Position numbers and translations under genes: made by a program
The notes under the pieces: model-generated
The model's input: the letters and a program-made list of their open reading frames with translations, nothing else
The model's database searches: none
Told to the model about the DNA's origin: nothing
In this document: piece by piece, positions 26,933 to 35,285 of the stretch
Layout: each line of letters starts with the position of its first letter
How positions within the stretch are numbered: position 1 is the first letter of the stretch
NCBI RefSeq assembly: GCF_037976325.1
Contig: NZ_CP150265.1
Coordinates: 3,777,501-3,841,500, forward strand
Direction: 5' to 3'
DNA length: 64,000 nt
Origin: Paenibacillus sp. FSL K6-3182
GTDB lineage: Bacteria; Bacillota; Bacilli; Paenibacillales; Paenibacillaceae

Positions 26933-27838
26933 TTATTTAAATTGTCTTTTACAGCGGCTCGCTTGCGGCAAGTGACGTCTGCTTAAATAGGCTGTTAAGC
27001 CTAAACCAATCATTGGCAACGTAAGCGTAATTGGATTAAAAGGCGACTTCAGCAATTCTGAATAGAATAGAAGCGCTGGCATTGTCAATGAAATAAGTGC
27101 CAATACATGAATAATATAAATCCATTTTCTCCTATGGAAACAAGCGATTAGCACACCAAGTCCCATTTCTCCAATACCGATTAATTGAACCATTTGCAGC
27201 TCCATTCCATTAAACCAACCCACCTGCCTCATCATCGTCAACTCTCCCGTTTCTGGGAACAAGAGCTTAGGCACAAGGCCTTCATAACACCAGAGCAGAA
27301 CGATGAAGCAGACGCTCAAATAATGAAGCAAAGCTCTCTCTGCAACAACAGAAGGAGGAATACGTTCCTCAAGCCATATTCGCAATCGATCGAAGCTCCA
27401 AGCGGTAGCCCAGCCAAATAGGGGTCGGAATAAAAAGCGATCCATAATTCGTCCTGCAATACCGAAACGAGTCTGATAATTAAATAGTGTTATAAAGGAC
27501 TGTTTGTCTCCAAGATCCTTGTACTTCCAATAACCGCCTCCGATTCGTATTAGCGAGATTGGCTGCTCCGAAGCAAAAGTTAGCGTCGATACTCTTTCGT
27601 TTCCATCTTTGAAAATTGTGCTGCTCGTTTCTCCTGTGCCTCTAATGTTTAGACCAAAGCCAATTCTCGTTTCATACTGGAATTTCTGGATGTCGGATTC
27701 ACTGTTTTTTGGAAAATATTGAATTTTCGAGAATCGGAGATCCCATTGCTCATGCAGCTGTGGGATTTGAGTATGCGCCCACAGCTCATCCTGTGTTGCA
27801 CGAATTTCAAGCTCGACGTAAATCGATTTTCTATTCAT
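26933..27838 (-). CDS. SRPBCC-DoxX-like fusion membrane protein
   Basis: A 301-residue protein with two parts. Residues 1-155 look like a SRPBCC (START-like) lipid- or ligand-binding fold, starting YVELEIRATQDELWAHTQIP. Residues 165-290 carry four membrane helices of the DoxX-like type, including the EGLVPKLLFP region and GIGEMGLGVLIACF. DoxX-like proteins associate with thiol-redox systems, which fits the DCC-type protein encoded directly upstream. Its ATG follows the DCC stop without a gap, and AGGAGGAGC inside the end of that gene is the ribosome site. The function is not established. Confidence 0.83.
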   Translation of the reverse strand: MNRKSIYVELEIRATQDELWAHTQIPQLHEQWDLRFSKIQYFPKNSESDIQKFQYETRIGFGLNIRGTGETSSTIFKDGNERVSTLTFASEQPISLIRIGGGYWKYKDLGDKQSFITLFNYQTRFGIAGRIMDRFLFRPLFGWATAWSFDRLRIWLEERIPPSVVAERALLHYLSVCFIVLLWCYEGLVPKLLFPETGELTMMRQVGWFNGMELQMVQLIGIGEMGLGVLIACFHRRKWIYIIHVLALISLTMPALLFYSELLKSPFNPITLTLPMIGLGLTAYLSRRHLPQASRCKRQFK

Positions 27839-28279
27839 TCATGCTCCTCCTATTCCATCCTCCAAAAATCTTTCTAATAACTCTGGTGTCGGGATGATGC
27901 ACATTTCATGTTTCTCAAACCAACGATAGCGATTTCGCGCAATAATATGATATACATAGTTTCTCCAAGCAAGCGGTACGAAGCGAAACCAATACAACAA
28001 CCTCCACCAGCCGTCAAGCTTGCGAAATACTCGAAGCGCCGCTTCGGATTTGGTATAGTACTGATTCGACTGCACCATTACAAACGTATCAAGATCATCT
28101 ATAGGCAAATTTCCATTCTTAAGCAACTGCTGACCAACAGGCGACTGAAGCGCAGCAAATCGAAAATATTTCTTTTTATCTCTCTTCACGACAAAGTGAG
28201 TAATTTTATTACATAACATGCATTTTCCATCAATGAGCAGTACAGCAGCTTCGTCGTTGTGTGAGGTTATTGCTTCCAT
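27839..28279 (-). CDS. DCC-family thiol-disulfide oxidoreductase
   Basis: A 146-residue DUF393 protein with a thioredoxin-like fold. The N-terminal redox motif is LLIDGKCMLCNKITHFV (DGxCxxC), followed by FAALQSPVGQQLL and the YWFRFVPLAWRNYVYHIIARNRYRWF segment typical of the family. It is predicted to shuttle electrons or disulfides with the DoxX-like partner encoded next. The frame extends to 28348, but ATG 28279 has AGAGGGAG nine bases upstream and gives the family's normal start. First gene of the DCC-DoxX-DUF4166 set. Confidence 0.88.
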   Translation of the reverse strand: MEAITSHNDEAAVLLIDGKCMLCNKITHFVVKRDKKKYFRFAALQSPVGQQLLKNGNLPIDDLDTFVMVQSNQYYTKSEAALRVFRKLDGWWRLLYWFRFVPLAWRNYVYHIIARNRYRWFEKHEMCIIPTPELLERFLEDGIGGA

Positions 28280-28359
28280 GTTAAATCGCTCCCTCTCTCG
28301 TTTTATTTTAAACGCAAGCCGTATAGTATCGGCAGTTCCATCTTTCATAGAACGACAAA

Positions 28360-28392
28360 CAAAGGGGTACTACGTTATGTAGTACCCCTTTG
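28360..28392 (-). terminator. Terminator of the LuxR-type two-component operon
   Basis: caaaggggtactac (28360-28373) pairs perfectly with gtagtacccctttg (28379-28392), a 14-bp stem with a 5-base loop. T-rich sequence follows on the minus strand. Confidence 0.85.
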
Positions 28393-28414
28393 CCTTCTAG
28401 CTATGTAAAATAGG

Positions 28415-29053
28415 TTATTCCTTCTCATCACGCTGGAAAATTCCTCTTCGCTTCACTTTTTCCACAGCTTCTTTGCTGCTGCGCACGCCAAGCTTCTTGA
28501 GCATTTTATTGACCTGATTTTTGAGCGTGCTCTCTGCCTTGTAAAGCTTCTTTTCAATTTGCGATTGCGTGTAGCCGGCTTCAATAAGCTCGAATACTTC
28601 ACGTTCTGCGCCAGTTAATTCCTTAAGCTGCTCCTCGCGCTTTAGCCGAGTCAGTTCGTTAAGTAAAGCCTCCATAGGAGCAGAATGATGATATGCGTTA
28701 CGAATCGTTTGTGGCAGCTCCTGGAAGCGTGTCTTCTCCAAATACTGTACAGCACCGGCTGTAAAGGCCTGAGTCATCGTCTGCTCATCATTTAATGACG
28801 TTAACATAATAATCTTGGCGGGAGAATGCTCATGCATAAGAATTGCTGTATGAATGCCGTCAAGCCTGCTGCCCTCAAGCTGAATATCCATTAGTACAAC
28901 ATCAAACGTAAGCGTTTGTGCAAGATTTATCGCATCGGTAGAATTAGTTGCCGTACCTACGACAAGCAAATCAGACTCTTTATTCAAAAAAGTAGTGAGC
29001 GCTTTAATCCAATCCGTGTCATCCTCAACGATAAACACTTTGATATGACTCAA
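28415..29053 (-). CDS. Response regulator, LuxR-type output
   Basis: A 212-residue response regulator. The receiver has the acidic pair at 11-12 (VEDD), phosphoacceptor D56 in VVLMDIQLEG, the switch threonine in IIMLTSLND and lysine in YLEKTR. A LuxR/GerE-type helix-turn-helix occupies about 142-205 (LTGAEREVFELIEAGYTQSQIEKKLYKAESTLKNQVNKML). It lies 21 bases after the histidine kinase gene on the same strand and is surely its partner. Regulated genes are unknown. Confidence 0.93.
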   Translation of the reverse strand: MSHIKVFIVEDDTDWIKALTTFLNKESDLLVVGTATNSTDAINLAQTLTFDVVLMDIQLEGSRLDGIHTAILMHEHSPAKIIMLTSLNDEQTMTQAFTAGAVQYLEKTRFQELPQTIRNAYHHSAPMEALLNELTRLKREEQLKELTGAEREVFELIEAGYTQSQIEKKLYKAESTLKNQVNKMLKKLGVRSSKEAVEKVKRRGIFQRDEKE

Positions 29054-29074
29054 GGTTTCTTCCTCCTTCTCTAC

Positions 29075-30403
29075 TCATTTTAAAATCTTTTTTAGCGGCC
29101 ATATTAAGGCTGCACGTGTTCCTACGCCTTCTTGGCTTGTCAGAATAACCTTAGCACCGCTCTTTTGCATAACATTATAAACATAAGATAAGCCGAGTCC
29201 GAAATTCCGTCCACTCTTCCCACTGCTATAGAAGGGATCAAACACCTGGCTTAACTTCTCCTCCGAGATGCCCATGCCACTATCCTGCACAGAAAGCGCC
29301 GCACCATTCTTATACGCTGCAAGCCTCACTTCAATAGCTCCCCCATTTGGCATTGCATCACTTGCATTCATGAGCAGGTTACCAAAAGCCTCGCTTATAT
29401 GAATGGGATCACATTGGATGACAGGACGCAGCTCATACTTCGCGGTTAACGAAATTCCTTTATTTTGCATCAGACCCTCATGCTGAAAAAGAACTTTTTC
29501 GATGAGCTGATCGAGCTGAACCGGCTGCTCTTTCAGGGTAATGTCCTTTATTTGACTATGAATACGGCTGATCATCTCAAGCATATGATTGGATGCATTC
29601 GTTATGATCTGCATATGCTGCATAGATTGCTCATTCGATTCAGGCAGCAGATTTCTTAAATTTTCCGTACTGATGGCTATTTTTCCTATTTCATTTTTTA
29701 TCGTATGATTAAGCATCGTAGTTCCAGTGCTAACTGCTCGCATCGTACTTTCCATTGGATCATGCTCAAAGCGGAGTTTAACACCAAGAACACCATACAT
29801 GAAGGTACATAACAGCGCGACCGACAACGAATAAATCATAAAGACTGATATATAATTAAAAAATTCAAAATCCGGTGTAATCACCTTTGCCACATATATG
29901 AAGATTAGAACAGCCAGCAGTGTTGGAACCATTATGATTGTGGTGATAAAGCGGCTTCGCTTTATCCTTGCATCACGCTCTTTCCAAAAGGATGCGACTA
30001 ATAAATAACAGGAAATTAAATAATAAGGCGCGCTCCATAGCAGCAAAAGGTTAAAAAACCATTGCACATCAGAAGAAATCATAACAAATAAAGCCATCAA
30101 CAAAATCGGAATGGAAAGATAAAATTTCAGTTTTTTTCTCATTCGGTTATGGTCTAGAACAGACGCATAGAGTAGGCAGAATACAAAAACAGCATAAGGC
30201 GTGAATGTATAATTAAGAAATTGCAATAGATCAGTTATTATGAATAATCCATTGTCTATTAAGACTTCTGAGAGTCCGCCAATTGAAGCGCTGAACAAAA
30301 ATAAAGCAGCCCAGCGATTCGATTCGCTCCTGCGATTATTTAAGATGACAATTACGGCTGCCGTAAATAATGCGACAAAATAAAACAGCATATAGGGTAC
30401 CAT
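29075..30403 (-). CDS. Membrane sensor histidine kinase
   Basis: A 442-residue kinase with about seven N-terminal membrane helices (residues 5-208) and no large external domain, so a membrane-embedded or cytoplasmic signal is likely. The phosphoacceptor is H233 in the motif LNHTIKNEIGKIA. ATP-binding motifs are NLLMNASDAMPNGG, VQDSGMGIS and NFGLGLSYV. The combination of a 7-helix sensor with a LuxR-type regulator is less common than HisKA_3 kinases in such pairs, because the H-box here is HTIKNE. It is co-transcribed with the regulator gene 21 bases downstream. The start could also be the ATG at codon 5. Confidence 0.9.
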   Translation of the reverse strand: MVPYMLFYFVALFTAAVIVILNNRRSESNRWAALFLFSASIGGLSEVLIDNGLFIITDLLQFLNYTFTPYAVFVFCLLYASVLDHNRMRKKLKFYLSIPILLMALFVMISSDVQWFFNLLLLWSAPYYLISCYLLVASFWKERDARIKRSRFITTIIMVPTLLAVLIFIYVAKVITPDFEFFNYISVFMIYSLSVALLCTFMYGVLGVKLRFEHDPMESTMRAVSTGTTMLNHTIKNEIGKIAISTENLRNLLPESNEQSMQHMQIITNASNHMLEMISRIHSQIKDITLKEQPVQLDQLIEKVLFQHEGLMQNKGISLTAKYELRPVIQCDPIHISEAFGNLLMNASDAMPNGGAIEVRLAAYKNGAALSVQDSGMGISEEKLSQVFDPFYSSGKSGRNFGLGLSYVYNVMQKSGAKVILTSQEGVGTRAALIWPLKKILK

Positions 30404-30464
30404 CCTGTCATTGTTTGTATGTCTATCCTACCATATTTTTAGTCGAACGATTCCGCTGTGCAAT

Positions 30465-30509
30465 AAAAAAATCCCGATCCAGCTCTAACGAGAGGATTGG
30501 GATTTTTTT
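30465..30509. terminator. Terminator after the ydjO-like gene
   Basis: aaaaaaatcccgatcc (30465-30480) pairs with ggattgggattttttt (30494-30509) with one G.U pair. T-runs occur on both strands. On the minus strand it ends the YdjO-like gene. Confidence 0.9.
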
Positions 30510-30520
30510 GAATAAACATT

Positions 30521-30736
30521 TTAGTAGTCCGATTTCGGCTTACGTGGCTGAGGTTTCGGCTTATTCTGAACGGCTGGCAAATGCCTCATGCTTCTGAGCA
30601 TTGGTCCTTTGCAGATCGGACAAGTTTGCTCCGTTGCAGCAAACTCATCTCTAACCCATGCCTTGCAGTCCGGATTTTTACATTTGAAAATTTTGGTCGC
30701 CTTTAATTTCGGTTTTTCTTCTTCGCTAGTTGCCAC
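30521..30736 (-). CDS. YdjO-like small zinc-ribbon protein
   Basis: A 71-residue protein resembling the cold-inducible YdjO family. Two cysteine pairs, CKNPDC and CPIC, form a zinc ribbon around WVRDEFAATEQT. The C-terminal MLRSMRHLPAV is the family signature, followed by a basic, proline-rich tail. Its molecular role is unknown; B. subtilis ydjO responds to cold. The start is GTG at 30736 preceded by AAAGGGG at a long distance (about 11 bases). It lies between the lactonase gene and the two-component system and has its own terminator. Confidence 0.85.
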   Translation of the reverse strand: MATSEEEKPKLKATKIFKCKNPDCKAWVRDEFAATEQTCPICKGPMLRSMRHLPAVQNKPKPQPRKPKSDY

Positions 30737-30781
30737 GCTTCTGTATTCCCCTTTTCTCTCTATGCTTACGTCATTAATTAT

Positions 30782-31870
30782 TTACATCGTTAAATAAACA
30801 GGGATTACACAAACTGGCTTAGATAACGATACGCTATTCCCAGTGAAGACCAATTGTCCACTTGATTTATTAACTTTGAATGTAACGATATTGTTTGTGT
30901 CTCGGTTTGCAGCAAGTAAATAATTGCCGTTTGGCGTCAGTGCAAAATGACGCGGATGTCCGCCTTCAACCGAAATGTGCTGAACAAGCGACAAAGCACC
31001 CGTTTGTTCATCGATTGCGAAAACAACAATGCTGTCATGACCGCGATTGGAACCATATACATATTTGCCGTCTGAAGATACTGTAATTTCAGCACAAGAG
31101 TTTTCACCTTCAAAATCCGACGGAAGAGTGCTAACGGTTGCTAAAGTCGTCAACTGGCCGGTTTCTTTATCGTATGTAAACGATGTAATTGTTGAATCCA
31201 CCTCATTAATGACATAGACGAACTTACCATTCGGATGGAACGACAGATGACGCGGCCCTGCTCCCGGATGCAAAGAAATTTCGGCATGGTGAATAAGCTT
31301 ATGATCAGCATCATCCAAGCGATAAGTGACAATTCGATCCAGTCCCAAATCAGAAACGAACAGGTATCGACCGTCAGGGCTGTAGAACGAGGAATGCGGA
31401 TGCGGACGATCCTGGCGTTCTGGATGCTGACTGCTTCCAACATGTTGTTTCACATCAAGCTCTTGACCGATAGCGCCCTCTTCTGTAATGCCAAATAGTC
31501 CAATCATGCCGCCATGATAGCTAGTAACCGTCAAATAACGGCTATTCGCATCACGCTGAATATGACAGGTCGTCGAAGCAACCGTCTCTTTACGGTTTAT
31601 GAGCCGTAATGAGCCCTCCTTGGTATCAATGGCAAATGCCGCAGCCTCTCCAACCTTAAGACCTGATTGATTCACGGTTTCGGAGATCGTATACAATAGC
31701 TTGCGGTCTGCATCTACATTGAGAAACGTCGGATTTTTAAAATCAGCAACCGCGTCCGTCAACGTTAATGTACCCGATTGCTCATCGAATGCATACACGT
31801 ACACGCCATTCTCCTCTGCTTCTGCATAAGAGCCTGCGAACACAAGCAGACGTTGTTGTTCATTTGTCAC
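30782..31870 (-). CDS. Lactonase family protein (6-phosphogluconolactonase-like)
   Basis: A 362-residue seven-bladed beta-propeller of the YkgB/Pgl type. These cytoplasmic proteins hydrolyse 6-phosphogluconolactone in the oxidative pentose phosphate pathway or related lactones. Features include LLVFAGSYAEAEENGVYVY, HPHSSFYSPDGRYLFVSDLGLDRI, GAGPRHLSFHPNGKFVYVINE, SCAEITVSSDGKYVYGSNRGHDSIVVF and GGHPRHFALTPNGNYLLAANRD, the repeated histidine/arginine-containing blade motifs of the family. Length is usual. It is a single gene and starts at an ATG after a purine-rich stretch. Confidence 0.9.
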   Translation of the reverse strand: MTNEQQRLLVFAGSYAEAEENGVYVYAFDEQSGTLTLTDAVADFKNPTFLNVDADRKLLYTISETVNQSGLKVGEAAAFAIDTKEGSLRLINRKETVASTTCHIQRDANSRYLTVTSYHGGMIGLFGITEEGAIGQELDVKQHVGSSQHPERQDRPHPHSSFYSPDGRYLFVSDLGLDRIVTYRLDDADHKLIHHAEISLHPGAGPRHLSFHPNGKFVYVINEVDSTITSFTYDKETGQLTTLATVSTLPSDFEGENSCAEITVSSDGKYVYGSNRGHDSIVVFAIDEQTGALSLVQHISVEGGHPRHFALTPNGNYLLAANRDTNNIVTFKVNKSSGQLVFTGNSVSLSKPVCVIPVYLTM

Positions 31871-31978
31871 GTTTAAAACCCCCTAAGTATTTGCATGTCG
31901 TCGCTTCTTAACGAACGTCTGACTTTTATACCGTTATCTATTATAAGTTGTGAAAGCTAATCCGACAAATACGTTTTT

Positions 31979-32176
31979 TTATACGATCATTTTACGATTC
32001 CAGCTGCTGCCTGTCCAGACAACAAAGTCGCCGAGGCTAACATCCTCAGCGACTTTCGTTAATGGCACTTCGATACGTTTTTCATTTATTAAAATAAAAA
32101 CAGACATCCGAGACAACTCGATGATTTCACCAATTCGCTCAATTTGACAGTTGCTCCTTAGAGTTGTTTCCTCCAT
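31979..32176 (-). CDS. Small conserved-looking protein of unknown function
   Basis: A 65-residue frame starting MEETTLRSN with GAAGGGCGG about seven bases upstream. Its sequence is beta-rich (SVFILINEKRIEVPLTKV, GDFVVWTGSSWNRKMIV) and looks like a small SH3-like barrel, which argues for a real protein. It lies between the lactonase gene and the DsbA-like gene on the same strand, 24 bases after the latter, so it is probably co-transcribed with it. An overlapping plus-strand frame has no ribosome site. I do not recognise a family. Confidence 0.6.
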   Translation of the reverse strand: MEETTLRSNCQIERIGEIIELSRMSVFILINEKRIEVPLTKVAEDVSLGDFVVWTGSSWNRKMIV

Positions 32177-32200
32177 GAAATGTCCGCCCTTCGTAAGCTG

Positions 32201-32920
32201 TTACGACTTTGATGGATCAGGAACACAATAACCATCCGTACATGTAACATCAGCGTCCCCTTCATTCACTTGAATAAAGGTTGGATGTTTTTCTTCCCAC
32301 GCTTTATTTAATGTGTCCAAAAACACTTCAGGCGATTGTGCGCCGGAAACAGCATATTTACGATCAACTACATAAAAAGGAACACCTCGAATGCCTAGCT
32401 TGCTGCCTTCCTCTTCTTCTCCACGGACATTGTCAGCGAATTGGTTAGACTCAAGCATTGCAGCTGCTGCGGCAGTGTCAAGCCCAACTTCAGCAGCGAT
32501 TTCAACAAGGCGCTCGCGATTGCCGATATTTACGCCATCTGTGAAGTAAGCTTTAAACAATCTCTCGGAAAGTTCCTTTTCCTTGCCCTGTTCAGCAGCA
32601 AAGTGAACGAGACGATGTGAGTCAAACGTATTTGTAGAAACTGTTCCTTCAAAATGAAAAGTGATTCCTACAGCTGCAGCTTGTTCTGCTACGTTAGCCG
32701 TTGTTTCCTTTGCTTTCTCCACGCTCATTCCATACTTCGTTGCAAGCATGCTGTATGTGCTTATATTTGAATTAGGATCAGCACTTGGATCTAGCTCAAA
32801 ACTGCGGAATACGATTTCGATCTTGTCTTTATGCGCAAATTTTGCAAGCGCGAGCTCGAACTTCCTTTTTCCTATATAACAAAACGGACATACATAATCC
32901 GACCAAATTTCAACTTTCAA
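32201..32920 (-). CDS. DsbA-family oxidoreductase, FrnE-like
   Basis: A 239-residue thioredoxin-fold protein of the DsbA/FrnE subfamily. The active site CPFC is at residues 11-14 of VEIWSDYVCPFCYIGKR. The cis-proline region is LGIRGVPFYVVDRKYAVSGAQSP. It has no signal peptide, so it acts in the cytoplasm, as FrnE proteins do. It ends with two more cysteines (TCTDGYC) that may add a second redox pair or bind metal. The start is TTG at 32920, eight bases after GGAGG; the upstream ATG frame has no ribosome site. The 65-residue gene follows on the same strand. Confidence 0.9.
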   Translation of the reverse strand: MKVEIWSDYVCPFCYIGKRKFELALAKFAHKDKIEIVFRSFELDPSADPNSNISTYSMLATKYGMSVEKAKETTANVAEQAAAVGITFHFEGTVSTNTFDSHRLVHFAAEQGKEKELSERLFKAYFTDGVNIGNRERLVEIAAEVGLDTAAAAAMLESNQFADNVRGEEEEGSKLGIRGVPFYVVDRKYAVSGAQSPEVFLDTLNKAWEEKHPTFIQVNEGDADVTCTDGYCVPDPSKS

Positions 32921-33026
32921 TGTTGGCACCTCCAGAATGTTTAAAAAAAGTATGATACTATCTTTCTTATTGTAACATGTTTGCATAACTTTTTGAAAAC
33001 ATCTCGCTGGCAAATATGATAGATAC

Positions 33027-33071
33027 AAAAAGATTCTTATCGCAAGTTACCTTGTCGATAAGAATCTTTTG
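33027..33071 (-). terminator. Terminator of the SleB-like gene
   Basis: The stem aaaagattcttatcg (from 33027) pairs with cgataagaatctttt (33056-33070). T-run on the minus strand. It lies directly after the cell-wall hydrolase stop. Confidence 0.88.
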
Positions 33072-33072
33072 T

Positions 33073-33732
33073 TTATACTGCAAATATATGACGTCCAATT
33101 TTTCCGGTTTGCTTACGTGACCAAATCCATTCAGAGGTAGCTGTTTCTGGATTAAAATAATAAAGAGCTCCACCTGTTGGATCATAACCTTTGACAGCTT
33201 CCTGTGCTGCTTGATAGGCAAGTTTGTTTGGAGTAAGATTATATTGTCCATCATCAACTGCCGTAAATGCTCGCGGCTGTTCAATAACGCCTCTAACTGT
33301 ATCTGGGAAACTGGACGATGCCAATCGATTCATAACGACAGCTCCAACTGCAACCTGTCCTTTATAGGATTCACCACGTGCTTCTGCATAAATAATTCTT
33401 GCCAGCAAATCAAGCTCTCCTTGATTCACGGATACACTCTTAAGTGTTTTCCAGGTCTGTGCGCCTGCGACACCGTCGGAAGCCACACCATAATCCTTCT
33501 GAAAACGTTTGAGTGAATCTAATGTTGTTGTGCCAAAATAAGCCGTTACGTCTTTATTAAAATAACCTAGCGTTTTTAACCGATATTGCAAATCCGGAAC
33601 ATCGGGTCCTGAGCTTCCTACCTTTAATGTAGCAGGCGGAGCAGCATGAGCAGCTTCGAGCGGAACCGAAAATGCCAGCATAAATATAATAATAAGCGCC
33701 ATACTATGTTGTATGAATTTAGTGTTCATCAT
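33073..33732 (-). CDS. sleB: SleB-like spore cortex/cell wall hydrolase
   Basis: A 219-residue secreted hydrolase. It has a signal peptide (ALIIIFMLAFSVPLEAAHA), a peptidoglycan-binding domain of the PG_binding_1 type at about 35-95 (LKVGSSGPDVPDLQYRLKTL, YFGTTTLDSLKRFQKDYGV), and a Hydrolase_2 domain at about 110-219. The catalytic glutamate is in LLARIIYAEARGES, and the C-terminus is KIGRHIFAV. SleB enzymes are lytic transglycosylases that degrade spore cortex during germination. The usual ypeB partner is not adjacent, so a sporulation or vegetative role remains possible. The start has GGAGG about eleven bases upstream of ATGATG. Confidence 0.85.
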   Translation of the reverse strand: MMNTKFIQHSMALIIIFMLAFSVPLEAAHAAPPATLKVGSSGPDVPDLQYRLKTLGYFNKDVTAYFGTTTLDSLKRFQKDYGVASDGVAGAQTWKTLKSVSVNQGELDLLARIIYAEARGESYKGQVAVGAVVMNRLASSSFPDTVRGVIEQPRAFTAVDDGQYNLTPNKLAYQAAQEAVKGYDPTGGALYYFNPETATSEWIWSRKQTGKIGRHIFAV

Positions 33733-33982
33733 TTAAAAATGAACCTCCTTTTTCTATAGCGTACATACAAATTGTCCGCAATTTGGAAGAAGATTGGCAA
33801 CTCTTCTACAGACTCGTTTGAGTTTAGCACAGTTAAAATGGAATTGTAACCGAATTTGCAGAATTGCATATATTTACTAATTTACAACATCGCAAAAATC
33901 TGAATCATATAATGAAACAATCTTAACGGTTTAATGTGACGTGATATAGAGGAATTCGGAACATTTATAAGCTAATAAAAAG
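33733..33982. other. Gene-free spacer upstream of the SleB-like gene
   Basis: About 250 AT-rich bases between the hydrolase start and the TerC terminator. No open frame, repeat or RNA motif was recognised. It presumably holds the promoter of the SleB-like gene. Confidence 0.5.
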
Positions 33983-34015
33983 AAAAAACTGTTGAGTTTC
34001 CTCAACAGTTTTTTT
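33983..34015 (-). terminator. Terminator of the TerC-family gene
   Basis: aaaaaactgttgag (33983-33996) pairs with ctcaacagtttttt (34001-34014), a 4-base loop, with T-runs on both strands. Confidence 0.92.
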
Positions 34016-34036
34016 CTGATTTATATTGAAAATAGA

Positions 34037-34834
34037 TTAGTTGTTATTTGTAGCTACCTTACCGTCATTGGATTCCTCTTTGTCGCTCGATAGGAACCAA
34101 CCTATAACCGCGATCAAGACAAGGACTACATAGAAGGTAATTTTCCAAGCTGCTGAATGGGAGAATGATTCTGGAATGATCCCCAGTTTAGGGTGAGACA
34201 ATGTGACAACAGCCAGCTTGACGCCTACCCAACCTACGATAACGAATGCAGCAACTTCAAGTCCAGGCTTGCGCTCTAGCAACTTCACGAAAGCTGAAGC
34301 AGCGAAACGCATAATGATTAGACCGATGAAACCACCGATAAAGATGACTGCAAAGTGACCGCCATCCATTCCGCCTATTTTCGGCAAATTGGTCGTTGGC
34401 AGCGCCATTGCAAGCGCAACAGCTGCCAGGATGGAATCTACTGCAAATGCGATATCTGCAACTTCTACCTTTAATACGGTAAACCAGAAACCACTCGCTT
34501 TTTTGGTTTCTTTTTTGTCTTCTGTTGCATTATCGACATGCTTCTTGAAAATGACTTTTCGGAAAATATGGTTTAGCGCAATGAATAATAGGTACAACGC
34601 GCCAATTGCCTGTACTTGCCACACTCCAACCAGAAAGGAAATAGCGAATAACGAAGCAAATCTGAAAACAAATGCCCCTGCTAAGCCGTAAAACAATGCT
34701 TTCTTCCGTTCTTTCTCCGGCAGATGTTTGACCATGATAGCCAGCACAAGTGCATTGTCTGCTGCGAGCAAACCTTCAATTGCAATGAGGATGAGCAGAA
34801 CCCATCCATATTCCATTAACAAACCAAAATCCAT
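34037..34834 (-). CDS. TerC-family manganese exporter (MeeF/MeeY-like)
   Basis: A 265-residue membrane protein with seven to eight helices of the TerC family. Conserved acidic motifs are IEGLLAADNALVLA (about 19-32) and EVADIAFAVDSILA (about 123-136), which carry metal-binding aspartates. It closely resembles B. subtilis YkoY/YceF, which export manganese to load secreted enzymes. A hydrophilic charged loop (KKHVDNATEDKKETKKA) separates the two halves. The upstream leader carries a complete yybP-ykoY manganese riboswitch with terminator, so expression should rise with Mn2+. The substrate is inferred from family and riboswitch. Confidence 0.93.
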   Translation of the reverse strand: MDFGLLMEYGWVLLILIAIEGLLAADNALVLAIMVKHLPEKERKKALFYGLAGAFVFRFASLFAISFLVGVWQVQAIGALYLLFIALNHIFRKVIFKKHVDNATEDKKETKKASGFWFTVLKVEVADIAFAVDSILAAVALAMALPTTNLPKIGGMDGGHFAVIFIGGFIGLIIMRFAASAFVKLLERKPGLEVAAFVIVGWVGVKLAVVTLSHPKLGIIPESFSHSAAWKITFYVVLVLIAVIGWFLSSDKEESNDGKVATNNN

Positions 34835-34890
34835 ACAAGATTCCTCCCTTTCGACTCTGCTTAAGTAAATTTAACTTGTGCTTACACCCA

Positions 34891-35012
34891 AAAAATAGAC
34901 CTTTGCCGACTAGTGGCAAAGGTCTCGCTAACAACGTTAAGTTGCCAATAAAGCCGGAGATCGTTAGATTCTCGTAATGACGACTTTACTGTAGCAGCTA
35001 CTCCCCTTTGGA
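34891..35012 (-). ncRNA. yybP-ykoY Mn2+ riboswitch with terminator
   Basis: Read on the minus strand from about 35012. Conserved parts in order are AAAGGGGAGTAGC, AGTCGTCATTACGAG, CTCCGG, GCAACTTAACG and GTTGTTAGCGAGACC. The last block runs into the terminator stem AGACCTTTGCC/GGCAAAGGTCT (34897-34925), followed by TATTTTT. Mn2+ binding stabilises the aptamer and should prevent the terminator, turning on the TerC-family gene. Identification is by recognition of the conserved sequence, which is near consensus. Confidence 0.95.
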
Positions 35013-35025
35013 ATGAAGCACGATG

Positions 35026-35285
35026 AAGTTATAAAAAGGTATACGGGCTGTTTATTAATGGGTTTCAAAAATAAAAAATAAAATAAATGAGATATTATTT
35101 TGTTTTTTTTAGAGTGACCATTATATAAATTCTTATACATCCAAACACCATAATCAACGTATGAGGGTCATAAGGAGAAGAAGTCTCTGAGTAGAGAATT
35201 CTTTTTTTGCCTATTACTCTTTTATGACGTTGTACCCCCTTACTCTAATTGTTACAATATAACTATTCATCTGGTTATTATTACA
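35026..35285. other. Gene-free AT-rich region with a hairpin
   Basis: No protein frame was found. On the plus strand a hairpin (stem tctct 35184-35188 with agaga 35193-35197, extended by gaa/ttc across one mismatch) is followed by TCTTTTTTT at 35200-35208. It looks like a weak terminator or attenuator ahead of XerS. Promoters for the Mn riboswitch (minus) and for xerS (plus) must lie here. Confidence 0.45.
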
